Positions 7,939-15,228 of a stretch of 21,071 bases of DNA are shown piece after piece. Numbering within the stretch: the stretch's first letter is position 1; every line of letters begins with the position of its first letter. Under the pieces are notes generated by a model. That model worked only from the letters and a program-made list of their open reading frames with translations. It had not been told where the DNA came from and made no database searches. The position numbers and the translations under genes are program-made. The stretch comes from Thiobacillus sp. UBA2597 (lineage in GTDB: Bacteria > Pseudomonadota > Gammaproteobacteria > Burkholderiales > Thiobacillaceae). The stretch covers positions 1 through 21,071 of the forward strand of contig DDKN01000122.1 of NCBI GenBank assembly GCA_002339725.1, written 5' to 3'.

Positions 7939-7958
7939 GGCGTGTCTCCTCTCTGGGC

Positions 7959-8771
7959 TCAGAAGATGGACGAGGACAGCTCCTGGATTGCCGCCAGCAT
8001 GTCCGCGTCGTCCGTCACCGCCTGGGCGATGGCACTTTGGCAGGCCTGCACCGGGGCCACGCCGCTGGCGATGAGCTTGCCGGCATGCACCAGCAGTCGG
8101 GTCGAGGCGCCTTCCTCTAGACCCGAGCCCTTGAGATTGCGGGTGAGTTGGGCGAACTTGACCAGTTTTTCGGCCAGCTCGGCATCGACCTTGGCCTCGT
8201 TGGCAATGATCTTGCGCTCCAGCGCCGGCGCCGGATAGTCGAACTCCAAGGCGACGAAACGCTGGCGGGTGGACTGCTTGAGGTCCTTGAGCACGCTCTG
8301 ATAGCCGGGGTTGTAGGAGATGGCCAGGCAAAAGTCGGGTGGCGCCTCGAGCAGCTGGCCCAGCTTTTCCATCGGCAGGGCGCGCCGGTCGTCGGCCAGT
8401 GGGTGGATGACCACCATGGTGTCCTTGCGGGCCTCGACGATCTCATCCAGGTAGCAGATGCCGCCGACCCGCACGGCGCGGGTGAGCGGGCCGTCGACCC
8501 AGACGGTCTCGCCGCCCTTGACCAGAAAACGGCCGACCAGGTCCGAGGCGGTGAGGTCGTCGTGACAGGATACCGTGATCAAGGGGCGCTTCAGGCGCCA
8601 GGCCATGTATTCCATGAACCGGGTCTTGCCGCAACCGGTGGGACCCTTGAGCAGCACCGGCAGCCGGTTGCGATAGGCGGCCTCGAAAATGGCGATCTCA
8701 TCAGCCACGGCCTCGTAATAAGGCTCGTGGCGGATGTAGTGTTCTTCCGGGGCTAAAGTGTGGGCGTCCAT
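7959..8771 (-). CDS. cbbQ: CbbQ-type AAA+ ATPase (MoxR family)
   Basis: Cytosolic AAA+ ATPase that forms a hexamer and, with CbbO, reactivates inhibited RubisCO. The 270-residue protein has Walker A GPTGCGKT (43-50), Walker B CYLDE (106-110), sensor SYNPGYQS (152-159, Asn154) and KQSTRQRF (165-172) with candidate arginine fingers. These blocks, and HEPYYEAVADEI near the start, are characteristic of CbbQ rather than generic MoxR proteins. The ATG at 8771 has no obvious Shine-Dalgarno sequence: the region before it is occupied by the dispersed palindromic repeat. A YkgJ-like gene lies 76 bases upstream in the same direction. NorQ is the closest alternative, but no nor genes are nearby. Confidence 0.9.
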   Translation of the reverse strand: MDAHTLAPEEHYIRHEPYYEAVADEIAIFEAAYRNRLPVLLKGPTGCGKTRFMEYMAWRLKRPLITVSCHDDLTASDLVGRFLVKGGETVWVDGPLTRAVRVGGICYLDEIVEARKDTMVVIHPLADDRRALPMEKLGQLLEAPPDFCLAISYNPGYQSVLKDLKQSTRQRFVALEFDYPAPALERKIIANEAKVDAELAEKLVKFAQLTRNLKGSGLEEGASTRLLVHAGKLIASGVAPVQACQSAIAQAVTDDADMLAAIQELSSSIF

Positions 8772-8774
8772 TTC

Positions 8775-8838
8775 ACGGTAGTCGTCAGTCGGCAGTCAGA
8801 GCCAATGTTTTTTTCTGATGACTGCTGGCTGCCAACTT
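8775..8838. repeat. Imperfect palindromic intergenic repeat, copy 2
   Basis: This element fills most of the gap between the YkgJ-like gene and cbbQ. AGTCGGCAG recurs near its left side, and CTGATGACTGC...CTGCCAACTT (8815-8838) matches the reverse complement of 2461-2484 at 20 of 24 positions. GGCAGTCAGA and TCTGATGACTGC can pair with a small bulge around a T-rich loop. As in copy 1, it directly precedes a start codon (cbbQ) that lacks a clear ribosome binding site. Confidence 0.65.
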
Positions 8839-8847
8839 GATTTTGAT

Positions 8848-9801
8848 TCAGTCGTTGCCGCCACAGGAGAGATCGCCGGGCTTGCATTCGCCGGCATATT
8901 TTTCGTCTTCCAGCCTTTCCCGGTTGGCCTCGAACTCGGCCCGCAGCTGTTCGGCCTTGGCCTTGAGTCGTTGCAGGCGCTCCTCCTGGGCCCCGGGTTT
9001 TTCCTCGACCACCTTGCCTTCGTTGAACAACACCTGGAGCAGAAACTTGTGGCTGAATTCCAGCAGCTTCTCATCATCGGCGACGAGCTCGGCCATGGTT
9101 TCCACCGGCACGTCGTAGGTCCGGTTGAAGCTCTCGCTCACCACGAAGGCGCGGAAACGGTCCAGGTCATAGCTGGCCATGAAAAACAGCTGATTCGAGA
9201 TCGCAGGCGGCCGGCCGATGCCGGGCCCGGCCGACTTGCGCTTGAGCACCAATTGGCGCCAGCCGCGGCCCTTCTCGTCGTAGAGCGAGACGCCCTGTTC
9301 CTCACGGTATTGATCGATGGTGAGTTTGCGTTCTTCCTGGTGGCCCAGGCAGGTTGCCTCTTTGACCAAGGCGTAGGCCTGGCGATCGACGTATTCATCG
9401 GCGCGGCGGATGGAGAGCAGGGCAACCGGATAGTAACGGCAGGCGGTCGGCCGGTCCTGATAGACGCTGCAGCCTTCCTCCACCATGAACTGGCAGGCGC
9501 TGCCGCCTTCCACCGGCCTGAGCTTGATGCCGGGCATGCCATCCTTGTCCATCTCGTAGGGCATGGTGTACTTCTGCAGGAACTCGCCCGAGGAAAGGCC
9601 GAGGTGATTTTTCAGGCGCAGCACGTCGTAAGGGGTGAGGGTGATGTCGATGTTGCTGCAGCAGACGTTCCAGCATTTCACGCCGCGATGGCAGCGGAAC
9701 TGGATGGTGGCGTCGCCCTCCAGCATATTGGGCATGACCGGGCTTTGCTCAAATGGGGCATCCTCGGCCAGGTTCTTGAATTGGGCGTCATAGTCTTGCA
9801 T
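8848..9801 (-). CDS. YkgJ-family cysteine-cluster (putative metal-binding) protein
   Basis: A 317-residue soluble protein of the YkgJ / CxxCxxCC family, predicted to bind zinc or an iron-sulfur cluster and of unknown general function. The family cysteines are Cys37, Cys43, Cys47-Cys48 (CWNVCC), Cys103, Cys111, Cys121 (RPTACRYYP) and Cys151. Residues about 265-305 are a charged coiled coil (EERLQRLKAKAEQLRAEFE), followed by a second pair, Cys306 and Cys313, in the extreme C-terminus. The start at 9801 has GAGG six bases upstream. It is the first gene of the apparent cbbQ-cytochrome-cbbO operon and lies after the aprA terminator, so it should have its own promoter within 9802-9928. A metal-centre role linked to the neighbouring cytochrome or chaperone is only a guess. 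Confidence 0.82.
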   Translation of the reverse strand: MQDYDAQFKNLAEDAPFEQSPVMPNMLEGDATIQFRCHRGVKCWNVCCSNIDITLTPYDVLRLKNHLGLSSGEFLQKYTMPYEMDKDGMPGIKLRPVEGGSACQFMVEEGCSVYQDRPTACRYYPVALLSIRRADEYVDRQAYALVKEATCLGHQEERKLTIDQYREEQGVSLYDEKGRGWRQLVLKRKSAGPGIGRPPAISNQLFFMASYDLDRFRAFVVSESFNRTYDVPVETMAELVADDEKLLEFSHKFLLQVLFNEGKVVEEKPGAQEERLQRLKAKAEQLRAEFEANRERLEDEKYAGECKPGDLSCGGND

Positions 9802-9928
9802 AGGGTACCTCTGGGTGTGCTGAACGGCTGATGCCTTCGAACGCGAAGGCGGAAACGCACATGTTACTGGATTGATGCCTTTCCGTCTTGACGCTTAACC
9901 GTATCGGGCCTGGGCTTATTGCCGTGCC

Positions 9929-9959
9929 AAAAAAAACCGGGCGCCTCGTGGGCGCCCGG
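9929..9959 (-). terminator. Intrinsic terminator after aprA
   Basis: On the - strand a perfect nine-pair GC stem (9951-9959 with 9937-9945, loop 9946-9950) is followed by eight T residues (complement of 9929-9936). It lies about 24 bases past the aprA stop and ends the sat-aprBA unit. Confidence 0.94.
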
Positions 9960-9982
9960 CATGCTGGTGCTGAGCCTGCGGC

Positions 9983-11995
9983 TTAGTGGGCGGCCGGCTT
10001 GAACAGCTTGGACTTATCGACCAGGTCCACATGCTTGCGCTTGAAGCAGGTCCACTTGTGGGTGGTCTTGTCGTAGATCGAGTTCACGAAGCAGTGCCAG
10101 TTCTCCTCGTCGATGAAGTTCTTGTCGGCGCGGTAGTAGAAGCCGGGGTAACGGCTCTCCTGGCGGAACAGGATATGCTGCAGGTGGGCTTCCGCAGTCA
10201 GGATGCGGTGGTAGTTCTCCCAGGCACGCAGCAGTTCATGCAGGTCCTTGGCACGCATCTTCATGGCGTCTTCCTTGAGCATGTCCAGCTTGTCCTGCGC
10301 CACCTTGAGCATGTGCTCGTTGGTGGTGTAGTAGGTGGCCACGCCGGCAACGTACTCGTCCATGATCTTCTGCAGGCGGAACTGCAGCATCTTGGGCGTG
10401 ATGTAGTTGGGGTTGACGTCGATCGCGGTGGTGTAGTCCTTGAACTCGAGGAAGTTGCGGACCGGGCGCCAGATCAACTCGGCGATCTGCTCCGGGGTCT
10501 CTTCGAACTCGGGTTTCAGATCCTTGTTGTCCAGGCAGTACTTCACCATGGCCTTGGCCGCCAGACGACCCTCGGTATGGGAACCGGAGGAAAACTTGTG
10601 GCCGGAGGCGCCCACGCCGTCACCGGCGGTGAACAGGCCCTTGACCGTGGTCATGGAACGATAGCCCCAGTGCCAGCCGGAAGGCAGGTGAGCCGGCACG
10701 CCGTCATACTCTTCCTTGGTCGGGGCACCGACGTCCTCGGGACCGGACACCCAGATGCCGCAGCAGCCGGAGTGCGAGCCGAGCAGGTAGGGCTCGGTCG
10801 GCATCAGCTCGGAGTTCTTCTTCTCGGGCTCGATGTTCTCGCCGACCCAGATGCCGCACTGGCCGACGCACATGTCGAGGAAGTCTTCCCAGGCCTCGGC
10901 CTCCAGATGCTTGACCTCGCGCGGGGACAGGGTCTCGCGCATCTTGGCCAGGGCGGTCACGGTGTCCATGTAGATCGGGCCGCGGCCTTCCTTCATTTCC
11001 TTCAGCATCAGGTGGTTGCGCAGGCAGGAGGCGGGCACCGCAGCCTGACCATACGGGGGATAGTCGTTCAGCAGTTCCTTGTTCTTCTGCATGTAGACTT
11101 CGCCGTTGGCGTTGACGGCCTGGGCCTTGAACAGCAGGAACCAGGCACCGACCGGGCCGTAGCCGTCCTTGAAGCGGGCGGGCACGAAGCGGTTTTCCAT
11201 CATGGTCAGCTCGGCGCCGGCCTCGGCGGCCATGGCGTAGGTGGAACCGGCGTTCCACACCGGGTACCAGGCGCGGCCCGTGCCCTCACCGACCGAACGC
11301 GGACGGAACAGGTTGACGCAGCCACCGGCGGCCAGCAGGATGGCCTTGGCCTTGTAGATGTAGATCTTGTTCTCGCGCACCGAGAAACCGGCGGCACCGG
11401 CGATGCGGTTCTTGTCGTTCTTGTCATTGATCAGGTGAACGATGAACACGCGCTCCTGGATGCGGTCCATGCCCAGGGCCTTCTTGGCGGCCTCGGCCAC
11501 GATCCACTTGTAGGATTCGCCGTTGATCATGATCTGCCACTTGCCGGAACGCACCGGCTTGCCGCCGTCCTTCAGGGCGGGCAGGCCTTGGGAGCCGTCG
11601 TGGCGCTCGCCGTTCTCGTCGGTCTTCCAAATGGGCAGGCCCCACTCTTCGAACAGGTGCACGGAGTCGTCGACGTTGCGACCCAGGTCGTAGGCCAGGT
11701 CGTCACGGGTGATGCCCATCAGGTCGTTGGACACCATGCGGGCGTAGTCGGCCGGGTCCTGCTCGGGGCCGATGTAGGTGTTGATGGCGGACAGACCCTG
11801 GGCCACGGCACCGGAACGGTCCATGGCGGCCTTGTCGACCAGCTTGATCTTGAGGTCGACCCCGGCCTCCTTCTTGGCGGCCTCCGCCCAGCGCATGATC
11901 TCATAACCGGCGCCGCAGCATGCCATGCCGCCGCCGATCAGAAGGATGTCCAGTTCCTCTTGGACAATTTCTGGATTGCTAAAATCGCCAGCCAT
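9983..11995 (-). CDS. aprA: Adenylylsulfate (APS) reductase, alpha subunit
   Basis: FAD-containing catalytic subunit of dissimilatory APS reductase. In sulfur oxidisers it runs in the oxidative direction, sulfite + AMP to APS plus two electrons, on the cytoplasmic side. The 670-residue protein opens with the dinucleotide-binding segment LDILLIGGGMACCGAG (residues 15-30). It contains conserved AprA stretches such as SHSGCCGIWVSGPEDVG and the C-terminal NYHRILTAEAHLQHILFR and YKTTHKW-like region (YDKTTHKWTCFKRKH). It has no signal peptide. AAAGGG lies before the ATG at 11995, and aprB ends 22 bases upstream, so the two are cotranscribed. Whether it belongs to the oxidative or the reductive lineage needs phylogeny, but Sat and CbbQ/CbbO nearby favour oxidation. 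Confidence 0.97.
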   Translation of the reverse strand: MAGDFSNPEIVQEELDILLIGGGMACCGAGYEIMRWAEAAKKEAGVDLKIKLVDKAAMDRSGAVAQGLSAINTYIGPEQDPADYARMVSNDLMGITRDDLAYDLGRNVDDSVHLFEEWGLPIWKTDENGERHDGSQGLPALKDGGKPVRSGKWQIMINGESYKWIVAEAAKKALGMDRIQERVFIVHLINDKNDKNRIAGAAGFSVRENKIYIYKAKAILLAAGGCVNLFRPRSVGEGTGRAWYPVWNAGSTYAMAAEAGAELTMMENRFVPARFKDGYGPVGAWFLLFKAQAVNANGEVYMQKNKELLNDYPPYGQAAVPASCLRNHLMLKEMKEGRGPIYMDTVTALAKMRETLSPREVKHLEAEAWEDFLDMCVGQCGIWVGENIEPEKKNSELMPTEPYLLGSHSGCCGIWVSGPEDVGAPTKEEYDGVPAHLPSGWHWGYRSMTTVKGLFTAGDGVGASGHKFSSGSHTEGRLAAKAMVKYCLDNKDLKPEFEETPEQIAELIWRPVRNFLEFKDYTTAIDVNPNYITPKMLQFRLQKIMDEYVAGVATYYTTNEHMLKVAQDKLDMLKEDAMKMRAKDLHELLRAWENYHRILTAEAHLQHILFRQESRYPGFYYRADKNFIDEENWHCFVNSIYDKTTHKWTCFKRKHVDLVDKSKLFKPAAH

Positions 11996-12017
11996 TGCTT
12001 TATCCCTTTCTTAGAAA

Positions 12018-12491
12018 TTACTTACGAATCAGTTCGGCGGGGTTGCCAGCGCGGAAGCCGCCCATCACCGCGGAGGTGAAGGTGCCGGTCTTGCTGATGT
12101 CGGCCAGACTGGCCTCGGGCTTGCCGTCGTACGGCTTAATCGAGCCCTCGGGCGTGGTCCGGATCGGGAACTTGAACCGCTTCAGGGTGCCATTGCGGAA
12201 CTTGATGGTCCACATGATGGAATCGGAACCGCGCAGGGGCTGAACCATGCCGCCCAGCGGCACGATGTCGGCGTAGTGGCGGGCTTCGATCGCCTGCTGC
12301 GGGCAGATCTTCACGCAGGAATAGCACTCCCAGCACTGCTCGGGCTCCTGGTTGAAGGCGCGCATGGCATGGCCGGTCTCGGAACCGTCTTTGTCCAGCT
12401 TCATCAGATCGTGCGGGCAGATATACATGCAAGCGGTCTTGTCCTGACCCTTGCAGCCGTCGCACTTGTCGGTACGCACGTAGGTTGGCAT
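12018..12491 (-). CDS. aprB: Adenylylsulfate reductase, beta subunit
   Basis: Iron-sulfur subunit that passes electrons between the AprA flavin and the membrane. The 157-residue product carries two [4Fe-4S] motifs: Cys10, 13, 21, 25 (CDGCKGQDKTACMYICP, with the long insert typical of AprB) and Cys53, 56, 59, 63 (CWECYSCVKICP). A tail after residue 90 wraps around AprA in the family. The start MPTYVRTDKC at 12491 is chosen over an upstream in-frame Met because AAGGAG (12498-12503) sits six bases before it. A perfect 14-base palindrome abuts this ribosome site. aprA follows 22 bases later. No aprM or qmoABC, the usual membrane partners, lies next to it. Confidence 0.97.
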   Translation of the reverse strand: MPTYVRTDKCDGCKGQDKTACMYICPHDLMKLDKDGSETGHAMRAFNQEPEQCWECYSCVKICPQQAIEARHYADIVPLGGMVQPLRGSDSIMWTIKFRNGTLKRFKFPIRTTPEGSIKPYDGKPEASLADISKTGTFTSAVMGGFRAGNPAELIRK

Positions 12492-12501
12492 GTAACTCTC
12501 C

Positions 12502-12515
12502 TTGTTAGCTAACAA
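12502..12515. promoter_or_regulatory. Perfect 14-base palindrome at the aprB ribosome binding site
   Basis: TTGTTAGCTAACAA is identical on both strands and overlaps the aprB Shine-Dalgarno sequence (12498-12503) by two bases. In RNA it could form a five-pair stem with an AGCT loop. On DNA it could be a dimeric operator. Either would place control directly at aprB; no regulator is identified. Confidence 0.4.
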
Positions 12516-12622
12516 TCCGCATTTATGGATGCGGTCCATTCAGACAACCGAACCCAACCTTGGCCGGGGCGTATCGCGAATCCGCTTCCGGCGGGCACGG
12601 CAGTTCCAAACTCCGACAATCG

Positions 12623-12664
12623 GTGGAGAGCCGGGAGTGATGAGTCGGGGACTTGTCTCTCCAC
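12623..12664 (-). other. Intercistronic inverted repeat between sat and aprB
   Basis: GTGGAGAG (12623-12630) is complementary to CTCTCCAC (12657-12664) across a 26-base loop, in the 196-base noncoding gap between sat and aprB. No T-run follows, so it is not an intrinsic terminator. It could stabilise or mark processing of the mRNA; a second small hairpin (CCGCAT 12517-12522 with ATGCGG 12529-12534) lies nearer aprB. Confidence 0.4.
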
Positions 12665-12687
12665 GGGCGTCTCCCTGCGCTCGACTG

Positions 12688-13893
12688 TTACGCCGCCGAG
12701 TGACCTTTCAATTCGATCTTGACGTTCTGCTCAGCGCTCAGCGACGCATAGTACTTCTTCAAGACGGCAGCCACCTCGGGCCGGCTGAACTCGACCGGCA
12801 AATCCTGGCCCTCGGACAACATGGCGCGCACCTTGGTCCCGGACAGCAGGATGCGGTCGTCCTTGGTGTGCGGGCAGGTGCGCTGGCTGGCCATGCCGCC
12901 GCACTTCTTGCACCAGAAGGTCCAGTCGATGTTCATGTTCACGGTCTCGAGCGAGCCCTTCGGGATCTCGTCGAAGATCTTCTGGGCATCGAACGGGCCG
13001 TAGTAGTCGCCCACGCCGGCATGGTCACGGCCCACGATCAGGTGCGAGCAGCCGTAGTTCTGGCGGAACAGGGCGTGCAGCAGCGCCTCGCGCGGGCCGG
13101 CATAGCGCATGTCGAGCGGATAGCCGGCCTGGATCACGGTGTCCTTGACGAAGTAATTGTCGATCAGGACCTGGATGGCCTCGGAACGTACCTCGGCCGG
13201 GATGTCGCCGGGCTTCAAAGCGCCCAGCAGGGAGTGGATCAGCACGCCGTCCATGGTCTCGATGGCGATCTTGGCCAGATACTCGTGTGAACGGTGCATG
13301 GGGTTGCGGGTCTGGAAGGCCGCGATCTTGGACCAGCCCAGGGCCTCGAATTTTGCCCGTGTCTCGGCCGGGGTCATGAACTGGTCGCCGTATTTGGCCT
13401 TGAAGCCACCGTCGGACAGCACCTTGACCGGGCCGGCCAGGTTGTACTTGCCCTGCGCCATGACCATTTTCACGCCGGGGTGTTCCAGGTCGGTGGTCTT
13501 GTACACCTGCATGCACTCATGGGCCTTGTCGATGGTGTACTTCTCGGTGATCTTCATGGTGCCCATGATGTCGCCGGTGTCGCTCACCAGGGCGACCTCG
13601 TCGCCTTCCTGGACGCCCTCGTCGTCGGTCGACAGGGTGACCGGGATGGGCCAGAACAGGCCGTTGGCCATCTTGTAGCCGTCGCAGATGCCCTGCCAGT
13701 CGAGCTTGGTCATGAAGCCCTCGAGCGGGGTGAAACCGCCGATACCCATCATGATCAGATCGCCGGTCTCGCGCGAGGACATCTTGACCTGCTTGAGCCC
13801 CTTGGCACGAGCGAGCTCGTCTTTCAGGGCGGTGCCGGAGAGCAACAAGGGTTTGAGTTCGCCCCCACCATGGGGTTTGACGAGTCGGGACAT
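12688..13893 (-). CDS. sat: Sulfate adenylyltransferase (ATP sulfurylase), dissimilatory type
   Basis: Catalyses APS + PPi to ATP + sulfate here, the substrate-level phosphorylation step of sulfite oxidation; the same fold runs in reverse in sulfate reduction. The 401-residue single-chain enzyme has QTRNPMHRSH (residues 194-203), combining the QxRN and HxxH nucleotide motifs, GRDHAG (288-293), and SGTKVR (351-356). Cys328, Cys331, Cys340 and His342 form a zinc knuckle seen in the bacterial and archaeal homooligomeric Sat. GAGGAG lies six bases before the ATG at 13893. It is first in the sat-aprB-aprA order. The 287-base upstream region shared with a divergent lipoprotein gene contains several dyads that may regulate it. 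Confidence 0.97.
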   Translation of the reverse strand: MSRLVKPHGGGELKPLLLSGTALKDELARAKGLKQVKMSSRETGDLIMMGIGGFTPLEGFMTKLDWQGICDGYKMANGLFWPIPVTLSTDDEGVQEGDEVALVSDTGDIMGTMKITEKYTIDKAHECMQVYKTTDLEHPGVKMVMAQGKYNLAGPVKVLSDGGFKAKYGDQFMTPAETRAKFEALGWSKIAAFQTRNPMHRSHEYLAKIAIETMDGVLIHSLLGALKPGDIPAEVRSEAIQVLIDNYFVKDTVIQAGYPLDMRYAGPREALLHALFRQNYGCSHLIVGRDHAGVGDYYGPFDAQKIFDEIPKGSLETVNMNIDWTFWCKKCGGMASQRTCPHTKDDRILLSGTKVRAMLSEGQDLPVEFSRPEVAAVLKKYYASLSAEQNVKIELKGHSAA

Positions 13894-13939
13894 CGTGAGC
13901 TCCTCGAGATACTATGGGATTGACCTGCAGGAATTAATG

Positions 13940-14021
13940 GCAGGGTAACACTTCACCCTGCACGTCTCTAATCCAAGATATTTATTAGGAAATAAACTTT
14001 TTAGATAAAACGGTCCGTTTT
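13940..14021 (-). promoter_or_regulatory. sat leader: hairpin and interrupted palindrome
   Basis: Two dyads lie upstream of sat. GCAGGGT (13940-13946) pairs with ACCCTGC (13955-13961) across eight bases. AAAACGG (14007-14013) and CCGTTTT (14015-14021) form a perfect seven-base inverted repeat around one T, the shape of a repressor or activator operator. Between them is an AT-rich tract (13972-14010) likely to include the promoter, though no convincing -35/-10 pair was found. Confidence 0.4.
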
Positions 14022-14079
14022 CCTGATTGGCTGAAATGGCTGCTGTGACAAGGGTTTCCAGTGTTTGACTAAATTAGAA

Positions 14080-14107
14080 GGGTATCCGTTTACCCACCCA
14101 AAGGGTA
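14080..14107. promoter_or_regulatory. Three alternating GGGTA/TACCC half-sites between divergent genes
   Basis: GGGTA at 14080-14084, its complement TACCC at 14091-14095, and GGGTA again at 14103-14107 lie between sat and the lipoprotein gene. The first and last are in the same orientation, 23 bases apart. This could be a cluster of half-sites for a DNA-binding protein, or chance in GC-rich DNA. Confidence 0.25.
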
Positions 14108-14180
14108 GGGCTATTGCCCGCAGGACGCCCGGCCGGGCCGGCTGGCCTGGCTTGCCTCACCGCATCGGAGGTCATGGTCG

Positions 14181-14888
14181 ATGAGGATCGCATTCACGTG
14201 GGTTTTGATGTTCCTGCTGCTGGTCGGTTGCAGCCAGCCCATCCAACGCAAGGATGGCGCCAGCAGCGCGCGCGGGTTCGCCTTGGCCAATCTGGCCAAG
14301 GCCGAGAGCGATATGCTCACCGAAATCGTCCAAAACGAGGTGATCAAGAGCCTGCGTCTGCTCACCGAAAAATTGTATCGGCGCAACCCCCAAGAATACC
14401 GCAAAGCCGGGCTGGATTCGGCCGAGGCGGCGAGCCGGCGCCTGTTTGCCGAATTGGAACGCTGGCCGTCAACCGAGCTGGTCCGGCTCGATTGGCAGCG
14501 CAGCCTGCGCCAAAGCTTCAGCGAAGACTTTGCCGGCGACCGCGTCCATGCCTTCATGGGCGGCCTGCTCGCCATGGTGATGGCCGCCTACAACCATAAA
14601 CGCGAATTCTATGTGATGGATGAGCTGGACGCGCAAAAGCTCTACAACAGCGCGCGCAACGTCGAGACCGCGGTGTGGAAGCTGTCGAGCGCGCGCCAGG
14701 CCAATAACGCCAAATTCCTGCTCAGCAACAGCATCGAGGGCGACCTGCAGAATCTGAGCTTTGAGCGCGAGTTCGCCAAGATCATCGCCCTGCAGGACCT
14801 GCTCGCCCTCTATGTCGAGGATCGCAGCAACCGCACCATCACCCGTGCGGTGCAGGGGGCGGCCTCTTTCGTCTTCCTGCCGATCTGA
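14181..14888 (+). CDS. Uncharacterised lipoprotein
   Basis: A 235-residue exported protein whose N-terminus is a lipoprotein signal: a basic start, a hydrophobic run, and the lipobox LLVGC with Cys17 as the lipidated residue. Ser18 at +2 favours outer-membrane sorting under the E. coli rule. The mature part is helical and charged, with no domain I recognise. Residues about 120-135 (HAFMGGLLAMVMAAY) are hydrophobic and may form a buried helix or hairpin. GGAGG (14167-14171) lies nine bases before the ATG. It is divergent from sat and is not clearly linked to its neighbours. A stem without a T-run follows its stop (14894-14901 with 14922-14929). Confidence 0.85.
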   Translation: MRIAFTWVLMFLLLVGCSQPIQRKDGASSARGFALANLAKAESDMLTEIVQNEVIKSLRLLTEKLYRRNPQEYRKAGLDSAEAASRRLFAELERWPSTELVRLDWQRSLRQSFSEDFAGDRVHAFMGGLLAMVMAAYNHKREFYVMDELDAQKLYNSARNVETAVWKLSSARQANNAKFLLSNSIEGDLQNLSFEREFAKIIALQDLLALYVEDRSNRTITRAVQGAASFVFLPI

Positions 14889-15228
14889 GGCCGGCTTGGC
14901 GTGATGCCACGGACGACGGCCCGCCAAGCTGTCCGGGCGCGGCCCTGGCCTGGCGCAAGCCGAACGTCAACATGGTCTAGGCCCCGGACCCGCTGCGCTG
15001 CAACCGGCTGGTGGGATAATGTCCTTGCGTTTCAAACGGCCTGGCCTTGGTGCCGTCATCAGTCGCGGTCTGGATAAGGCTGATCCGGTACTTGGCATGT
15101 GGGCCGGCTGGCCGGTCTGGACCTTGCCTCGGTGCCCGCGCAATGCGCCACAGACCGGATCGGGCGAGGCGCCAGTGGCTATTCAGCTTTTAGTTTGCTT
15201 GACGGGATGATGGGTAAGGAGCAGGCAC
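14889..15228. other. 340-base intergenic region with no supported gene
   Basis: The region between the lipoprotein and AIM24 genes contains a perfect eight-pair stem just after the lipoprotein stop (GCTTGGCG 14894-14901 with CGCCAAGC 14922-14929), probably a termination or mRNA-end structure. A second inverted repeat (CCGGTCTG 15112-15119 with CAGACCGG 15151-15158) lies further on. A 63-codon open frame (15019-15210) lacks a ribosome site and reads as arbitrary GC-rich sequence. GGATAATG near 15012 could be a -10 element, but no matching -35 is evident. Confidence 0.5.

Noticed and set aside
7558..8331. A 257-codon version of the cytochrome gene extending into cbbQ
   Set aside because: The added N-terminus is out-of-frame cbbQ sequence; a signal peptide and a good ribosome site place the start at 7938.
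5431..8771. norQ/norD of a nitric oxide reductase, with the cytochrome as NorC
   Set aside because: The cytochrome has a cleaved signal peptide and c5-like features rather than the membrane-anchored NorC form, there is no norB, and the ATPase blocks match CbbQ.
9986..12079. A 697-codon open frame on the + strand opposite aprA
   Set aside because: Antisense shadow of the highly conserved aprA; it has low-complexity Gly/Val/Leu/His composition.
15019..15210. A 63-codon open frame in the lipoprotein-AIM24 gap
   Set aside because: No ribosome site, no domain and arbitrary composition; such frames are expected by chance at this GC content.
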